This document shows, in pieces, positions 35,111 through 43,621 of a stretch of 64,000 nt of DNA. This DNA is from Bacteroidota bacterium. Its GTDB lineage: Bacteria; Bacteroidota; Bacteroidia; Chitinophagales; Chitinophagaceae. A model generated the notes under the pieces. It searched no databases and was not told where the DNA came from. It saw nothing but the letters and a program-made list of their open reading frames with translations. Each line of letters begins with the position of its first letter. The first letter of the stretch is position 1. The stretch lies in assembly GCA_020161435.1 (NCBI GenBank), contig JAIUNV010000003.1:1-64000 (forward strand). The letters run 5' to 3'. A program made the translations under genes and the position numbers.

Positions 35111-35166
35111 AAAAGCTTGTCGTTTTAAAAAATAATATCCGTAAAATATTAACGATTAATGTAAAA

Positions 35167-35628
35167 TTATAATCCCTTACCAAAACGTATCATGGGTATA
35201 TGGCCAATGCCATCTTCATCGTACACATCGCCACATTGCGAAAAACCAAGCGACTCGTAGAATTTTTTGAGGTACAACTGAGCACCAATTTTAATGGGGC
35301 CTTCGCCATATAACAAAAACAAACGCTGAATGGATTCTTCCATCAGTTCTTTGCCCAATCCTTCGCCCCTTGCCTGTGGCGAAGTAACCACCCGGCCAAT
35401 AGAAGGATACTCAGTATAAGAAACACCGGCCGGAACGATGCGGGTATAAGCAGCCAATAAATCCTCTTTATATCCCAGCAAATGATGACACAATTGATCC
35501 TTATCATCCATATCTAAGAACACACAATTTTGTTCTACTACAAACACTTCACTGCGCAATCGCAACAGTGCATACATTTCTGCAGCAGACAATGCATCAA
35601 ATGTTTTGAATTTCCAACGAAGAGCCAT
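35167..35628 (-). CDS. ElaA-like GNAT N-acetyltransferase
   Basis: 153 residues matching ElaA: LRWKFKTFDALSAAEMYALLRLRSEVFVVEQNC at the start, the acetyl-CoA loop SPQARGEGLGKELMEES (Q/R-x-x-G-x-G/A), and YLKKFYESLGF at the end. Acetyl acceptor unknown. Confidence 0.9.
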   Translation of the reverse strand: MALRWKFKTFDALSAAEMYALLRLRSEVFVVEQNCVFLDMDDKDQLCHHLLGYKEDLLAAYTRIVPAGVSYTEYPSIGRVVTSPQARGEGLGKELMEESIQRLFLLYGEGPIKIGAQLYLKKFYESLGFSQCGDVYDEDGIGHIPMIRFGKGL

Positions 35629-35728
35629 AATCCAATTGTTTGTGTACAGGCATCAACACATGCTAATTAGCAAAGAAAGAATTGTAGTATGAAATCGGCA
35701 ATTTTGCGAACAACTAATTCTGCAATCC

Positions 35729-37162
35729 ATGCCTGCTGTGCTTTCACTTCAATCCTTTTCCATAGTTCGGGACGGGCATACCATTATACCTGCCTTCGAC
35801 CTCAACCTGCAGGCAGGAGAACACCTCGCCATCACCGGCCCGTCGGGCAGTGGCAAAACCATGCTGGGACAAGCCATTTGCGGTGCCTTGCAGCACTTTG
35901 GCCACAAAGCCTTAGCTGCAGAGAAGCATCCGGTGTTTGTGTCGCAAATGCACCATTTTAAAAACAAATCCAATACCAGTGATATGTATTATCAGCAACG
36001 CTACAACAGTTGCGATGCCGATGATGCACTTACTGCCAGAGAATGGCTCGACAATATAGACAGCACAACACTGCAGCATATTGAGCAATTGTCTGTAGCA
36101 CATGTATTGGATGAGCCACTTACGCATCTTTCCAATGGTGAACACAAAAAGATGCAACTGGTAAAAGCCCTGCAACAACACCCGGGCTTACTGGTGCTGG
36201 ATCAGCCGTTTATTGGACTGGACGTGGCATCCCGCCAACACCTGCAAGGAATGCTGGAAACACTGGCCAACACTGGCGTAGCAATTGTGCTCATCAGCAG
36301 TGGCTATGATTTGCCAGCATGTATCACGCATGTATTACAATTGAGTAAAACAGCAACACCGGTTTACAGTAGTAAGGATGTATATCTACAAAACTTTCAT
36401 CCGGTTGCGTTGCAAAATGACTTACAAGAGAAATTAGCACAACTGCAAAGTTTGTTACCAAAAGATATCAATACCAATCTTCATCCGGAAGCTTTGCACA
36501 TGGAAAACGTGCAGGTGAGTTATGATGGCAAACCAGTATTGCAACACATCAACTGGACGGTGCAGCATGGCGAACGATGGTTGGTGTACGGCCCCAATGG
36601 TGCTGGCAAAAGCACGTTGCTCAGCCTCATCACCGCCGACCATCCGCAAGTGTATGCTAACAAAATTTACCTGTATGGCAAACGCCGCGGCAAGGGCGAA
36701 ACCATTTGGGACATCAAAAAACAAATGGGTTTTGTATCGCCCGAATTGCACTTGTATTTTGAAACCACGGCTTCCGCTTTTGATACCGTCGCCAGTGGCT
36801 TGTTTGATACCATTGGTTTGTTCAGAAAGCTTTCGCCGGCACAAGAAGCAATGGTGCAGCAATGGCTGGCGCTGTTTGCTTTTAGCAACCGTGCACACAA
36901 ATGGTTGCGCAGCTTTTCGGCCGGTGAGCAACGACTGCTGTTATTGGCCAGAGCCATGATTAAAAACCCACCCATGCTGGTGCTGGATGAACCCTGCCAG
37001 GGGCTTGATGAAACACAGGAAGCCAACATGCTGCAATGGATTTATGCCCTCTGCCTGCACTGCAACAAGACGCTGATTTTTATTACGCATTATCAACACA
37101 GCAAACCTGCTTGCATTACCAAAACCTTTCAGTTGAATAAAGGGAAAATGAATATTGAATAA
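35729..37162 (+). CDS. tandem ABC ATPase (ModF/PhrA-like)
   Basis: 477 residues with two ABC nucleotide-binding domains and no membrane segments. First: GPSGSGKTMLG, LSNGEHKKMQLVKAL, LLVLDQPFIGLD (Gln replaces the catalytic Glu). Second: GPNGAGKSTLLSL, FSAGEQRLLLLARAM, MLVLDEPCQGLD. This is the ModF/PhrA layout; ModF is linked to molybdate or photorepair operons in other bacteria, but no such gene is nearby. The first site looks degenerate (D-Q, and LSNGE instead of LSGGE), so the second probably does most ATP hydrolysis. Confidence 0.82.
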   Translation: MPAVLSLQSFSIVRDGHTIIPAFDLNLQAGEHLAITGPSGSGKTMLGQAICGALQHFGHKALAAEKHPVFVSQMHHFKNKSNTSDMYYQQRYNSCDADDALTAREWLDNIDSTTLQHIEQLSVAHVLDEPLTHLSNGEHKKMQLVKALQQHPGLLVLDQPFIGLDVASRQHLQGMLETLANTGVAIVLISSGYDLPACITHVLQLSKTATPVYSSKDVYLQNFHPVALQNDLQEKLAQLQSLLPKDINTNLHPEALHMENVQVSYDGKPVLQHINWTVQHGERWLVYGPNGAGKSTLLSLITADHPQVYANKIYLYGKRRGKGETIWDIKKQMGFVSPELHLYFETTASAFDTVASGLFDTIGLFRKLSPAQEAMVQQWLALFAFSNRAHKWLRSFSAGEQRLLLLARAMIKNPPMLVLDEPCQGLDETQEANMLQWIYALCLHCNKTLIFITHYQHSKPACITKTFQLNKGKMNIE

Positions 37163-37277
37163 GGAACAAAGAATGATAAATAAGGAATAAGAAAGTGTGG
37201 GGCAATTTTATGTTTGGATATTCTCGAATTTGTAAACAGGAATACTTCCAAAACAAAAACTAAAAACCCCAAACTTA
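37145..37277. repeat. A-rich intergenic motifs between modF-like gene and rarA
   Basis: Contains GAATAAGGAACAAAGAATG and AAATAAGGAATAAGAAAG (37160-37192), then AAAACAAAAACTAAAAACC (37252-37271). The first belongs to the dispersed AATAAGGAATAAG family, the second to the AAACTAAAAAC family also seen near 38.65 kb and 40.7 kb. The first bases overlap the end of the upstream gene. Confidence 0.55.
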
Positions 37278-38555
37278 TTAATACCCATACTTCTCACCCC
37301 ATCTCGATTTCAGAAACTTTCGCAGTTCTTCTTCCCGTGCATTTTTGCCGGGGTCGTACAGTTTGGTGCCCCGCAGTGCGTCCGGAAAATACTCTTGTGC
37401 AATAAAGTTGCCTTCGCCCATGTGTGAGTATTGGTATTCTTTTCCGTAGCCCAAATTTTTCATGAGCTTGGTTGGTGCATTGCGGATATGCAACGGCACA
37501 GGTTGATCGCCTGTTTTTTCTACCAATGCCAATGCTTCATCAATGGCCATATATGCCGCATTGCTCTTGGGCGATGATGCGAGGTAAGTACAACACTGGC
37601 CCAGTACAATCCGCCCTTCCGGATAACCGAGTTTGCGTACGGCATCGTAACAGGCATTGGCCATTACCATAGCGGTGGGGTTGGCATTGCCAATGTCTTC
37701 GCTGGCAAAAATGACCATGCGGCGGGCAATGAATTCAATGTCTTCGCCACCGGCAATCATGCGGGCCATCCAATACACGGCAGCATTCGGATCGCTGCCC
37801 CGCATACTCTTAATGAAGGCTGAAATAATATCGTAGTGTTGCTCTCCTTTTTTATCGTACAAAGCCACCCTGCTCTGAGCCGCATCCATCACTGCCTTGT
37901 CGGTAATGAGCAACTCGCCATTGCCAGTTTTGGATTGTAACGATTGTACGGTTATGTCGAGTAGATTGAGCAACTTTCGGCCATCACCAGCACTTATGCG
38001 AATCAGCGCTTCCGTTTCTTTCAGTTGAATCGGCAGCTCTTTCAGCACTTCATCTTTGCTGATGGCTATTTGCAACAGCTGCTCCAGTTCGCTTCGCTCC
38101 AATGCCTTCAGCACATACACCTGGCTTCTGCTAAGCAAGGCACTGTTTACTTCGAAAGAAGGATTTTCGGTAGTAGCGCCAATCAGGGTGATGATGCCTT
38201 TTTCTACCGCACCCAGCAATGCATCTTGCTGGCTTTTATTGAAGCGATGTATTTCATCAATAAACAAAATAGCACCGCGTTGTTTTTTGGCCACATCAAT
38301 CACTTCCCGAATTTCTTTTACCCCACTGCTGATGGCAGAAAGCTGATAGAAAGGCAATTGTAAATGATGCGAAATCACATTGGCCAAAGTGGTTTTACCT
38401 ACGCCGGGAGGTCCCCAGAAAATGATGGAATGAATATGCCCGTGCAGTAAGGCATTGCGAAGCACTGTGCCCTCGCCCACGATATGTTGCTGTCCCACAA
38501 TTTCGTCGATGGTTTGCGGACGTAAACGTTCGGCAAGAGGTATGTTTGAAGACAT
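37278..38555 (-). CDS. rarA: replication-associated recombination protein RarA/MgsA
   Basis: 425 residues of the AAA+ clamp-loader-like family: N-terminal LAERLRPQTIDEIVGQQHIVG, Walker A GPPGVGKTTLAN, Walker B LFIDEIHRFNKSQQDALL, sensor GATTENPSFEVNSALLSR, then the C-terminal tetramerisation domain (ARMIAGGEDIEFIARRMVIFASEDIGNANP). It acts at stalled replication forks. Full length. Confidence 0.94.
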   Translation of the reverse strand: MSSNIPLAERLRPQTIDEIVGQQHIVGEGTVLRNALLHGHIHSIIFWGPPGVGKTTLANVISHHLQLPFYQLSAISSGVKEIREVIDVAKKQRGAILFIDEIHRFNKSQQDALLGAVEKGIITLIGATTENPSFEVNSALLSRSQVYVLKALERSELEQLLQIAISKDEVLKELPIQLKETEALIRISAGDGRKLLNLLDITVQSLQSKTGNGELLITDKAVMDAAQSRVALYDKKGEQHYDIISAFIKSMRGSDPNAAVYWMARMIAGGEDIEFIARRMVIFASEDIGNANPTAMVMANACYDAVRKLGYPEGRIVLGQCCTYLASSPKSNAAYMAIDEALALVEKTGDQPVPLHIRNAPTKLMKNLGYGKEYQYSHMGEGNFIAQEYFPDALRGTKLYDPGKNAREEELRKFLKSRWGEKYGY

Positions 38556-38565
38556 GATTATTTAT

Positions 38566-38695
38566 TGTTTGTAGTTTATAGTTCAGCAAGCCATGCAGTT
38601 TGACTCATTTTAAAGCTACCTAAAACTCGCAACAAGCAAACTGAAGGACATTGCAAACTGAAGAACAAAAAACCACAAACTAAAAACTTAAAACA
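38566..38695. repeat. AAACTAAAAAC-type intergenic motif
   Basis: GTTTGTAGTTTATAGTT (38567-38583), and on the other side GCAAACTGAAGGACATTGC, AAACTGAAGAACAAAAAACC and ACAAACTAAAAACTTAAAAC (38657-38694) form a loosely inverted arrangement in the gap between rarA and the transglutaminase gene. The same wording is seen at 37252-37271 and, on the other strand, 40684-40727. Confidence 0.55.
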
Positions 38696-38701
38696 AAAAA
38701 T

Positions 38702-39652
38702 TTATTGCTGCTGTTGCTGGGCCTGCATCCAATCGTTTTGCCAGGGCTCCACTTCGTCTGATGATACCGTTTCGAGTTTTACTTCATTTACTTCTTCAAA
38801 CACATGGCCATCTTCGTAGCCAACAGATACAAACACCGAAAGGGTTTGCCGGGCGATGCCTTTAAACGTACCCTTCACAGGTGAGCAATCATTAAAATCG
38901 CGGCCGGTTGCCAACACCACATGATAGCCATTTACCCATACGTTGTTGGTAGGGTCAATGCCTACCCAACCATCGCCGGGCGTATAAAATTCAACCCATG
39001 CATGGGTAGCACCTTCGCCACGCATGCCGCTTTTGTTGGGACAAATGTAGCCACTCACATAGCGGGCAGGAATGCCCAAGCTGCGCAGCATCTGCAATAG
39101 CACATGTGCAAAATCCTGGCACACACCACTTTTGTGTTGCAAAATTTCATCTATAGTAGTTTCAACAGATGTGATGCCCTTTTCATATTTGAAATGCCGG
39201 AAAATATATTCGCTGCAAGCCCATGCCATGTGGCGCACATGCTGCACCGGATTGGTAATACTTTGCACAATATCATTAATGCTTTCCTGCGCAGCAATTC
39301 GCTCCGGATCAGACAGCCGAAGCATTGAAATATCTGTGTCTATATGCTTACGTAAATCTGCAATCGTTATATCATCTTCTGGTGTTGCCGTTTTTTTCTC
39401 TATCGTTTCTACGGTTAGCCGGCTATCGATAGTCAGGCTTTGGTGCGGATGCAATACGGTAAAATCGCCGACTGTATTGCCAAAGTAATCGGCATAGGTA
39501 GCTACCACAGGATCGGATGTAATGAGCAATTCAAACTGGCGTATGTGCTGCGCCGGCGTAGCCAGCGGAAAAATGCGGATTTGACTAACGCTTTCCTTTA
39601 CCGGTCGGTCGTACTGATACTGCGTAATATGATGAATTTGAAATACCGGCAT
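38702..39652 (-). CDS. transglutaminase-like protein of the ATP-grasp/alpha-E module
   Basis: 316 residues. N-terminal bacterial transglutaminase-like beta domain (FQIHHITQYQYDRPVKESVSQIRIFP), then the papain-like core: Cys in SGVCQDFAHVLLQMLRSLGIPARYVSGY, His in GATHAWVEFY, Asp in WVGIDPTNN. The triad is intact, so it should cleave or transfer amide bonds. It is the last of three genes on this strand, after the alpha-E and ATP-grasp genes, a conserved trio predicted to make and process a peptide. The glutamine-rich C-terminus (MQAQQQQQ) is unusual. Confidence 0.9.
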   Translation of the reverse strand: MPVFQIHHITQYQYDRPVKESVSQIRIFPLATPAQHIRQFELLITSDPVVATYADYFGNTVGDFTVLHPHQSLTIDSRLTVETIEKKTATPEDDITIADLRKHIDTDISMLRLSDPERIAAQESINDIVQSITNPVQHVRHMAWACSEYIFRHFKYEKGITSVETTIDEILQHKSGVCQDFAHVLLQMLRSLGIPARYVSGYICPNKSGMRGEGATHAWVEFYTPGDGWVGIDPTNNVWVNGYHVVLATGRDFNDCSPVKGTFKGIARQTLSVFVSVGYEDGHVFEEVNEVKLETVSSDEVEPWQNDWMQAQQQQQ

Positions 39653-39738
39653 GTGCTATATTGATGGCAATGCGCCGAAACTACAGGTATCAGCGGTTGC
39701 AGCAGCCTGATAATTATGCAGGCTGTTGATAATTAATA

Positions 39739-40683
39739 CTAGGTATATGAAAAGAACAACCGCGAAAACTCTGCAGAAAAATCCCAGAGTTGATGGCGAA
39801 TTTGCTTTACCAACTCTTTCAATTCCTGACCATTCATATTAGCAGTATCGGTAAACTCTACCATACTTTTCAAACGGCCAAAACGACGAATGATAACCGC
39901 AGCATCGGGATGTGGATTTTCTTCGAGCAGCGATTGCAGGTATTTTTCAATCCGCTTGAGACTGTAGATGACACTCCGTGGAAAATCAGCATTGAATATC
40001 ACCTGGCATATTACCTGACGGCTGTGGTGTGAACCACGGTTGGTTTTGAGATACAGCTCGTAGCCCGACAACGCATACAGCAAACGCCTCCAGTATAGCA
40101 GGTTATCATTTTGCTCCAAATCGTACTGCATAGGGCTGAGGTAGGCATCAACCAAATCTACCGTTTGCAGGCTGCGTTCTATAAACTTACCGAGGTTCAT
40201 AAATTCCCACCCCAGGCCACGGGGCATAGTGCTGTCAACAATGCCGTTATATAACAGGCAATGCTTTTCCAATTGGTCGAGCACTTTCAGTGTTTCTTCG
40301 CCTTTCAGTTTATTTACCAATCCTTCGTTGGTAATAAAATGATACATCGCATTTACCTGCTCCCACAATTCCTTTGTTACACGGTCTTGCGAGCCACGGG
40401 CATTTTCACGGGCCTTGCTCAGCAATACTTTCAGCGAGTTAATGTTGGCCGCATCCTGAATGACAAAGCGCAACAAATGCTGTGAATCTGCTTGCATGGT
40501 CACCCGTTCTTCTGCCGACAGCGAGGTGAAACTTTGCAACAAGGGGCCATAGCCCAGTGTGTCTCCTTCCCACGAATCGAAGCCAAGAATATAAAAATAC
40601 CGGGTAGCCCTTGCCAGTCCGTCGGCCCGCTCCATATAGCGGTTCAGCCAAAACATATTGTCTGCAATTCTGCTTAGCATCAT
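39739..40683 (-). CDS. alpha-E domain protein
   Basis: 314 residues, all-helical. The start MLSRIADNMFWLNRYMERADGLARATRYFYI is the hallmark of the alpha-E family; later LGWEFMNLGKFIERSLQTVDLVDAYL and FNADFPRSVIYSLKRIEKYL also fit. Function unknown; it always accompanies circularly permuted ATP-grasp proteins and a transglutaminase, as here. Middle gene of the trio. Confidence 0.92.
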   Translation of the reverse strand: MMLSRIADNMFWLNRYMERADGLARATRYFYILGFDSWEGDTLGYGPLLQSFTSLSAEERVTMQADSQHLLRFVIQDAANINSLKVLLSKARENARGSQDRVTKELWEQVNAMYHFITNEGLVNKLKGEETLKVLDQLEKHCLLYNGIVDSTMPRGLGWEFMNLGKFIERSLQTVDLVDAYLSPMQYDLEQNDNLLYWRRLLYALSGYELYLKTNRGSHHSRQVICQVIFNADFPRSVIYSLKRIEKYLQSLLEENPHPDAAVIIRRFGRLKSMVEFTDTANMNGQELKELVKQIRHQLWDFSAEFSRLFFSYT

Positions 40684-40727
40684 AAAAAACTATTTGATGT
40701 TTTTTGTTTTTGGTTTGCAGTTAATGG
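40684..40727. repeat. AAACCAAAAACAAAAAAC motif (other strand)
   Basis: Between the alpha-E and ATP-grasp genes the minus strand reads CTGCAAACCAAAAACAAAAA, a third copy of the AAAC-rich family of 37.2 and 38.6 kb. Confidence 0.45.
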
Positions 40728-40758
40728 TTGATACCATTCTATTGTCAAACCAATCAAC

Positions 40759-42195
40759 TTACTCCTCAATATCTACCACCCAGGTATCCTTACTACCACC
40801 GCCCTGGCTACTGTTTACCACGAGGCTGCCTTTACGCAGTGCCACCCTTGTTAATCCACCGGGTACAATCTCAATGCCATCCGGACCGCAGAGTGCATAA
40901 GGCCGAAGGTCTACGTGGCGGCTTTCCAGTTTACCATCTACCAGGCAAGGCACTGTACTAAGTTGTATAATAGGCTGTGCAATAAAATTGCGGGGGTTAT
41001 CCAAAATAGCCACTTTCAATTCGTTCAGCTCGGCGTCTGTTGCTTTATTACCCATTACCAATCCGTAGCCTCCACTTTGGTTGGTCTGTTTTACCACCAT
41101 GCTATTCAGATTATCGAACACATATTTACGTTCGTCTTCTTTTTCCATACGATAGGTAGGCACGTTCGACAAAATAGATTCTTCGTTCAGGTAGTACTTT
41201 ATCATATCAGGCACGTAGGCATACACGGCTTTATCATCGGCAACGCCGTTGCCAATAGCATTTACCAGCGCAACATTGCCTTTTCTGTAAGCACTCATAA
41301 TGCCGGGCACACCCAACACACTGTCGGGCCTGAAAACCAGCGGATCAATGTATTCATCATCAATACGACGGTAGATAACATCAACGGGTTGCAGACCGGC
41401 CGTCGTTTTCATAAATACCTTTTGGTTGTCCACCACCAAATCGCGGCCTTCTACCAGCGGGATGCCCATGGTACGGGCCAAAAAAGTATGCTCATAATAG
41501 GCAGAGTTGTATACACCCGGGGTTAGTATCACCACATTGGGTTGATCTACGGGCCGAGGCGAAAGCGATGATAAAATATTGAGCAACTTCATGGGATAGT
41601 TGTTCACCATCCGCACCTGGTTTTGCGCCAGCAAATCCGGAAAAATACGCTTGGTTACTTCCCGGTTTTCGAGCATATAACTTACACCGCTGGGTGTACG
41701 CAGGTTGTCTTCCAATACATAAAATTTGCCATCGTTGCCGCGTATCAAATCAATGCCACTGATGTGTACATAAATATCATGCGGCACTTTAATGCCAACT
41801 GCTTCTTTCAAAAAATGCGGACAACTGGCAATGAGTGAAGCAGGTATAATACCATCCTTGATGATTTGCTGCTCACTGTAAATATCTTTCAGAAACATGT
41901 TGAGAGCCTTCAGTCGTTGCTGAATGCCTTTCTCTACATGATCCCATTCTTTACCAGTGATAATGCGGGGAATAATGTCGAAAGGAAAAATGCGTTCAAT
42001 CCCTTTATTGTCGCTGTATACGGTAAAGGTGATGCCCTGATTCATGAAAAAATCTGCAGCCTGCAAATCTTTAGCCTGCAGGGCGTCGCCACTCATTTGC
42101 TGAAGCGCTTCATACACTACTTTGTAGCGGTTGCGTACCCCTTCAGGCGCAAACATTTCATCCCAAATAACCTGGTTGGCAGGCATGTTGCTCAT
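40759..42195 (-). CDS. circularly permuted ATP-grasp protein (alpha-E partner)
   Basis: 478 residues. Circularly permuted ATP-grasp type 2: FPFDIIPRIITGKEWDHVEKGIQQRLKALNMFLKDIY, then YVHISGIDLIRGNDGKFYVLEDNLRTPSGVSYMLENR, LVEGRDLVVDNQKVFMKTT, VYRRIDDEYIDPL and GNGVADDKAVYAYVPDMIKYYL. These proteins are predicted to form peptide bonds using ATP; substrate unknown. First gene of a three-gene unit with alpha-E and transglutaminase. The stretch upstream (42196-42557) separates it from the aspS unit. Confidence 0.92.
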   Translation of the reverse strand: MSNMPANQVIWDEMFAPEGVRNRYKVVYEALQQMSGDALQAKDLQAADFFMNQGITFTVYSDNKGIERIFPFDIIPRIITGKEWDHVEKGIQQRLKALNMFLKDIYSEQQIIKDGIIPASLIASCPHFLKEAVGIKVPHDIYVHISGIDLIRGNDGKFYVLEDNLRTPSGVSYMLENREVTKRIFPDLLAQNQVRMVNNYPMKLLNILSSLSPRPVDQPNVVILTPGVYNSAYYEHTFLARTMGIPLVEGRDLVVDNQKVFMKTTAGLQPVDVIYRRIDDEYIDPLVFRPDSVLGVPGIMSAYRKGNVALVNAIGNGVADDKAVYAYVPDMIKYYLNEESILSNVPTYRMEKEDERKYVFDNLNSMVVKQTNQSGGYGLVMGNKATDAELNELKVAILDNPRNFIAQPIIQLSTVPCLVDGKLESRHVDLRPYALCGPDGIEIVPGGLTRVALRKGSLVVNSSQGGGSKDTWVVDIEE

Positions 42196-42557
42196 AGGCT
42201 GTTAGTTTTGATCATTTCAAAATGAATATCCTGCACTCATGAAGGGCAGCATTGATGCGGGTACATCTTGGGGCGGAAATCGCCAACCGCAAACGCTCTT
42301 GTAAAAGCCTTGTGCGGTAAGCGGTGCAGGTACGCCACCAGCACCTCTGCCCTGTAGCTGCCAGACTACATTATGTGAGGGATGACTGCTGTTTTGTTAT
42401 TGCTTGCGGCAGCATCAAAACAGCTTTTTCTATGGCGGCTTTCGTTTGTTGGGAAATTAGGGAAAAAATAAATAGCAATTGAGCCTCCTCTTAAATTTGA
42501 GAGGATGGCAACCAATAAACATTTCAGAAAATGAATGGCGCTGCAGAAAAGAATATC
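42196..42557. other. 362-base gap of uncertain content
   Basis: No gene with a start codon is supported. On the minus strand about 49 codons are open without ATG and end at about 42216 with a protein-like tail (FYKSVCGWRFPPQDVPASMLPFMSAGYSF); a second frame is also open (YLHRLPHKAFTRAFAVGDF). This could be decayed coding DNA or a structured RNA. CCTCTTAAATTTGAGAGG (about 42488-42505) is a near-perfect palindrome. Confidence 0.35.
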
Positions 42558-43049
42558 CTACTTTGAAAAATAGGCAGCATATTTTTTTTGCAACACAAAG
42601 CCCAACACGATATGCACTACCAGCAGGCTGCTCAACGCTGTTGAAATGATGAGCACCCATTTTACCAACAATTGCAAATTGTAGGCAGGTGCACCGGGTG
42701 TTTGTGCCATTACTTCGGCCAACTGATCGATGACCAATTTAATTTGTTCAGGATTGAGCATGAGCAGCACACTTTGGCCAATGTTGAGCAATGCGATGGC
42801 TCCTGTTACAAAAGCATTTACCCGTATCCAATCCCGTAGCCTTGCTTTTACAGCCTGCTGTTGTACAATAGCTTTTTGTACAAAAGAAAAACTGGCAAAC
42901 ACGTAAATGATCATGGCAACAATAATAAACGTGGGCAACAACAATGCTGGCTGGCCAAGTGCCATCATAAAAAATGAAAGAGCACTCAAACTAAGTAATA
43001 CAGCAACGGGCAAAAACAGATAGGTTAATATGCGGTAAATAAGCGTCAT
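42558..43049 (-). CDS. four-TM membrane hypothetical protein
   Basis: 163 residues with four hydrophobic helices (YLFLPVAVLLSLSALSFFMMAL; LLLPTFIIVAMIIYVFASF; AFVTGAIALLNIGQSVLLML; LVKWVLIISTALSSLLVVHIVLGF). No family recognised. It starts 10 bases after the previous membrane gene and together with it follows aspS closely. Confidence 0.75.
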   Translation of the reverse strand: MTLIYRILTYLFLPVAVLLSLSALSFFMMALGQPALLLPTFIIVAMIIYVFASFSFVQKAIVQQQAVKARLRDWIRVNAFVTGAIALLNIGQSVLLMLNPEQIKLVIDQLAEVMAQTPGAPAYNLQLLVKWVLIISTALSSLLVVHIVLGFVLQKKYAAYFSK

Positions 43050-43059
43050 GATTGTTCGA

Positions 43060-43608
43060 TTAATACAATGGTTTTTCTAAAGGATTGTTCAGTTGTGCCA
43101 GCATCAGTTCTTCGGCTTCCATTTTGGCAAACTGCAATTCGAAATAGGCTTTGATGCTGAGCAAATAATTTGTGAGTGCCAATAAGCCTGTGCACAACAG
43201 CACAATGAAAATGCGGTAGAAAGCTGCTTCTATCGGGCGTTGGGTAATCTTTTCCATTTGCAGGTATGCATAAAAGGAAGACCCTGAAATAAACAGCTGA
43301 ATGACAAACGCAACTGTTGCTGCAGCCAGTGTCCAACCCATTTTCCGTAGCGAATACAAACCATCCATTCCTGCATCGCTACGCATCAGCGAAGCCACCG
43401 CTTTCAATTGTCCGTAAGCGCTACACAATACCAGCAAACCCCAAATGCAAACGGCCACTGTTGCCCAAAAATCTTCCGACCACCAATTGATTGGTTCGTC
43501 AGCCAAAGAATAAAATAATAAACCGAACAACAGCACTGCAAATGCGCATTGCAACAGGGCTGTTACCCTTAGCAAATACCATTTCCAGCGGTTGCGTTGT
43601 TGTTGCAT
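43060..43608 (-). CDS. four-TM membrane hypothetical protein
   Basis: 182 residues. TM helices near 13-33, 48-68, 93-112 and 132-153. A charged N-terminus (QQQRNRWKW) and an acidic C-terminus (FAKMEAEELMLAQ) face the cytoplasm by the positive-inside rule. No family recognised. It starts 13 bases after the aspS stop, so probably in the aspS transcript. Confidence 0.75.
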   Translation of the reverse strand: MQQQRNRWKWYLLRVTALLQCAFAVLLFGLLFYSLADEPINWWSEDFWATVAVCIWGLLVLCSAYGQLKAVASLMRSDAGMDGLYSLRKMGWTLAAATVAFVIQLFISGSSFYAYLQMEKITQRPIEAAFYRIFIVLLCTGLLALTNYLLSIKAYFELQFAKMEAEELMLAQLNNPLEKPLY

Positions 43609-43621
43609 ATCGATTGTGCCT

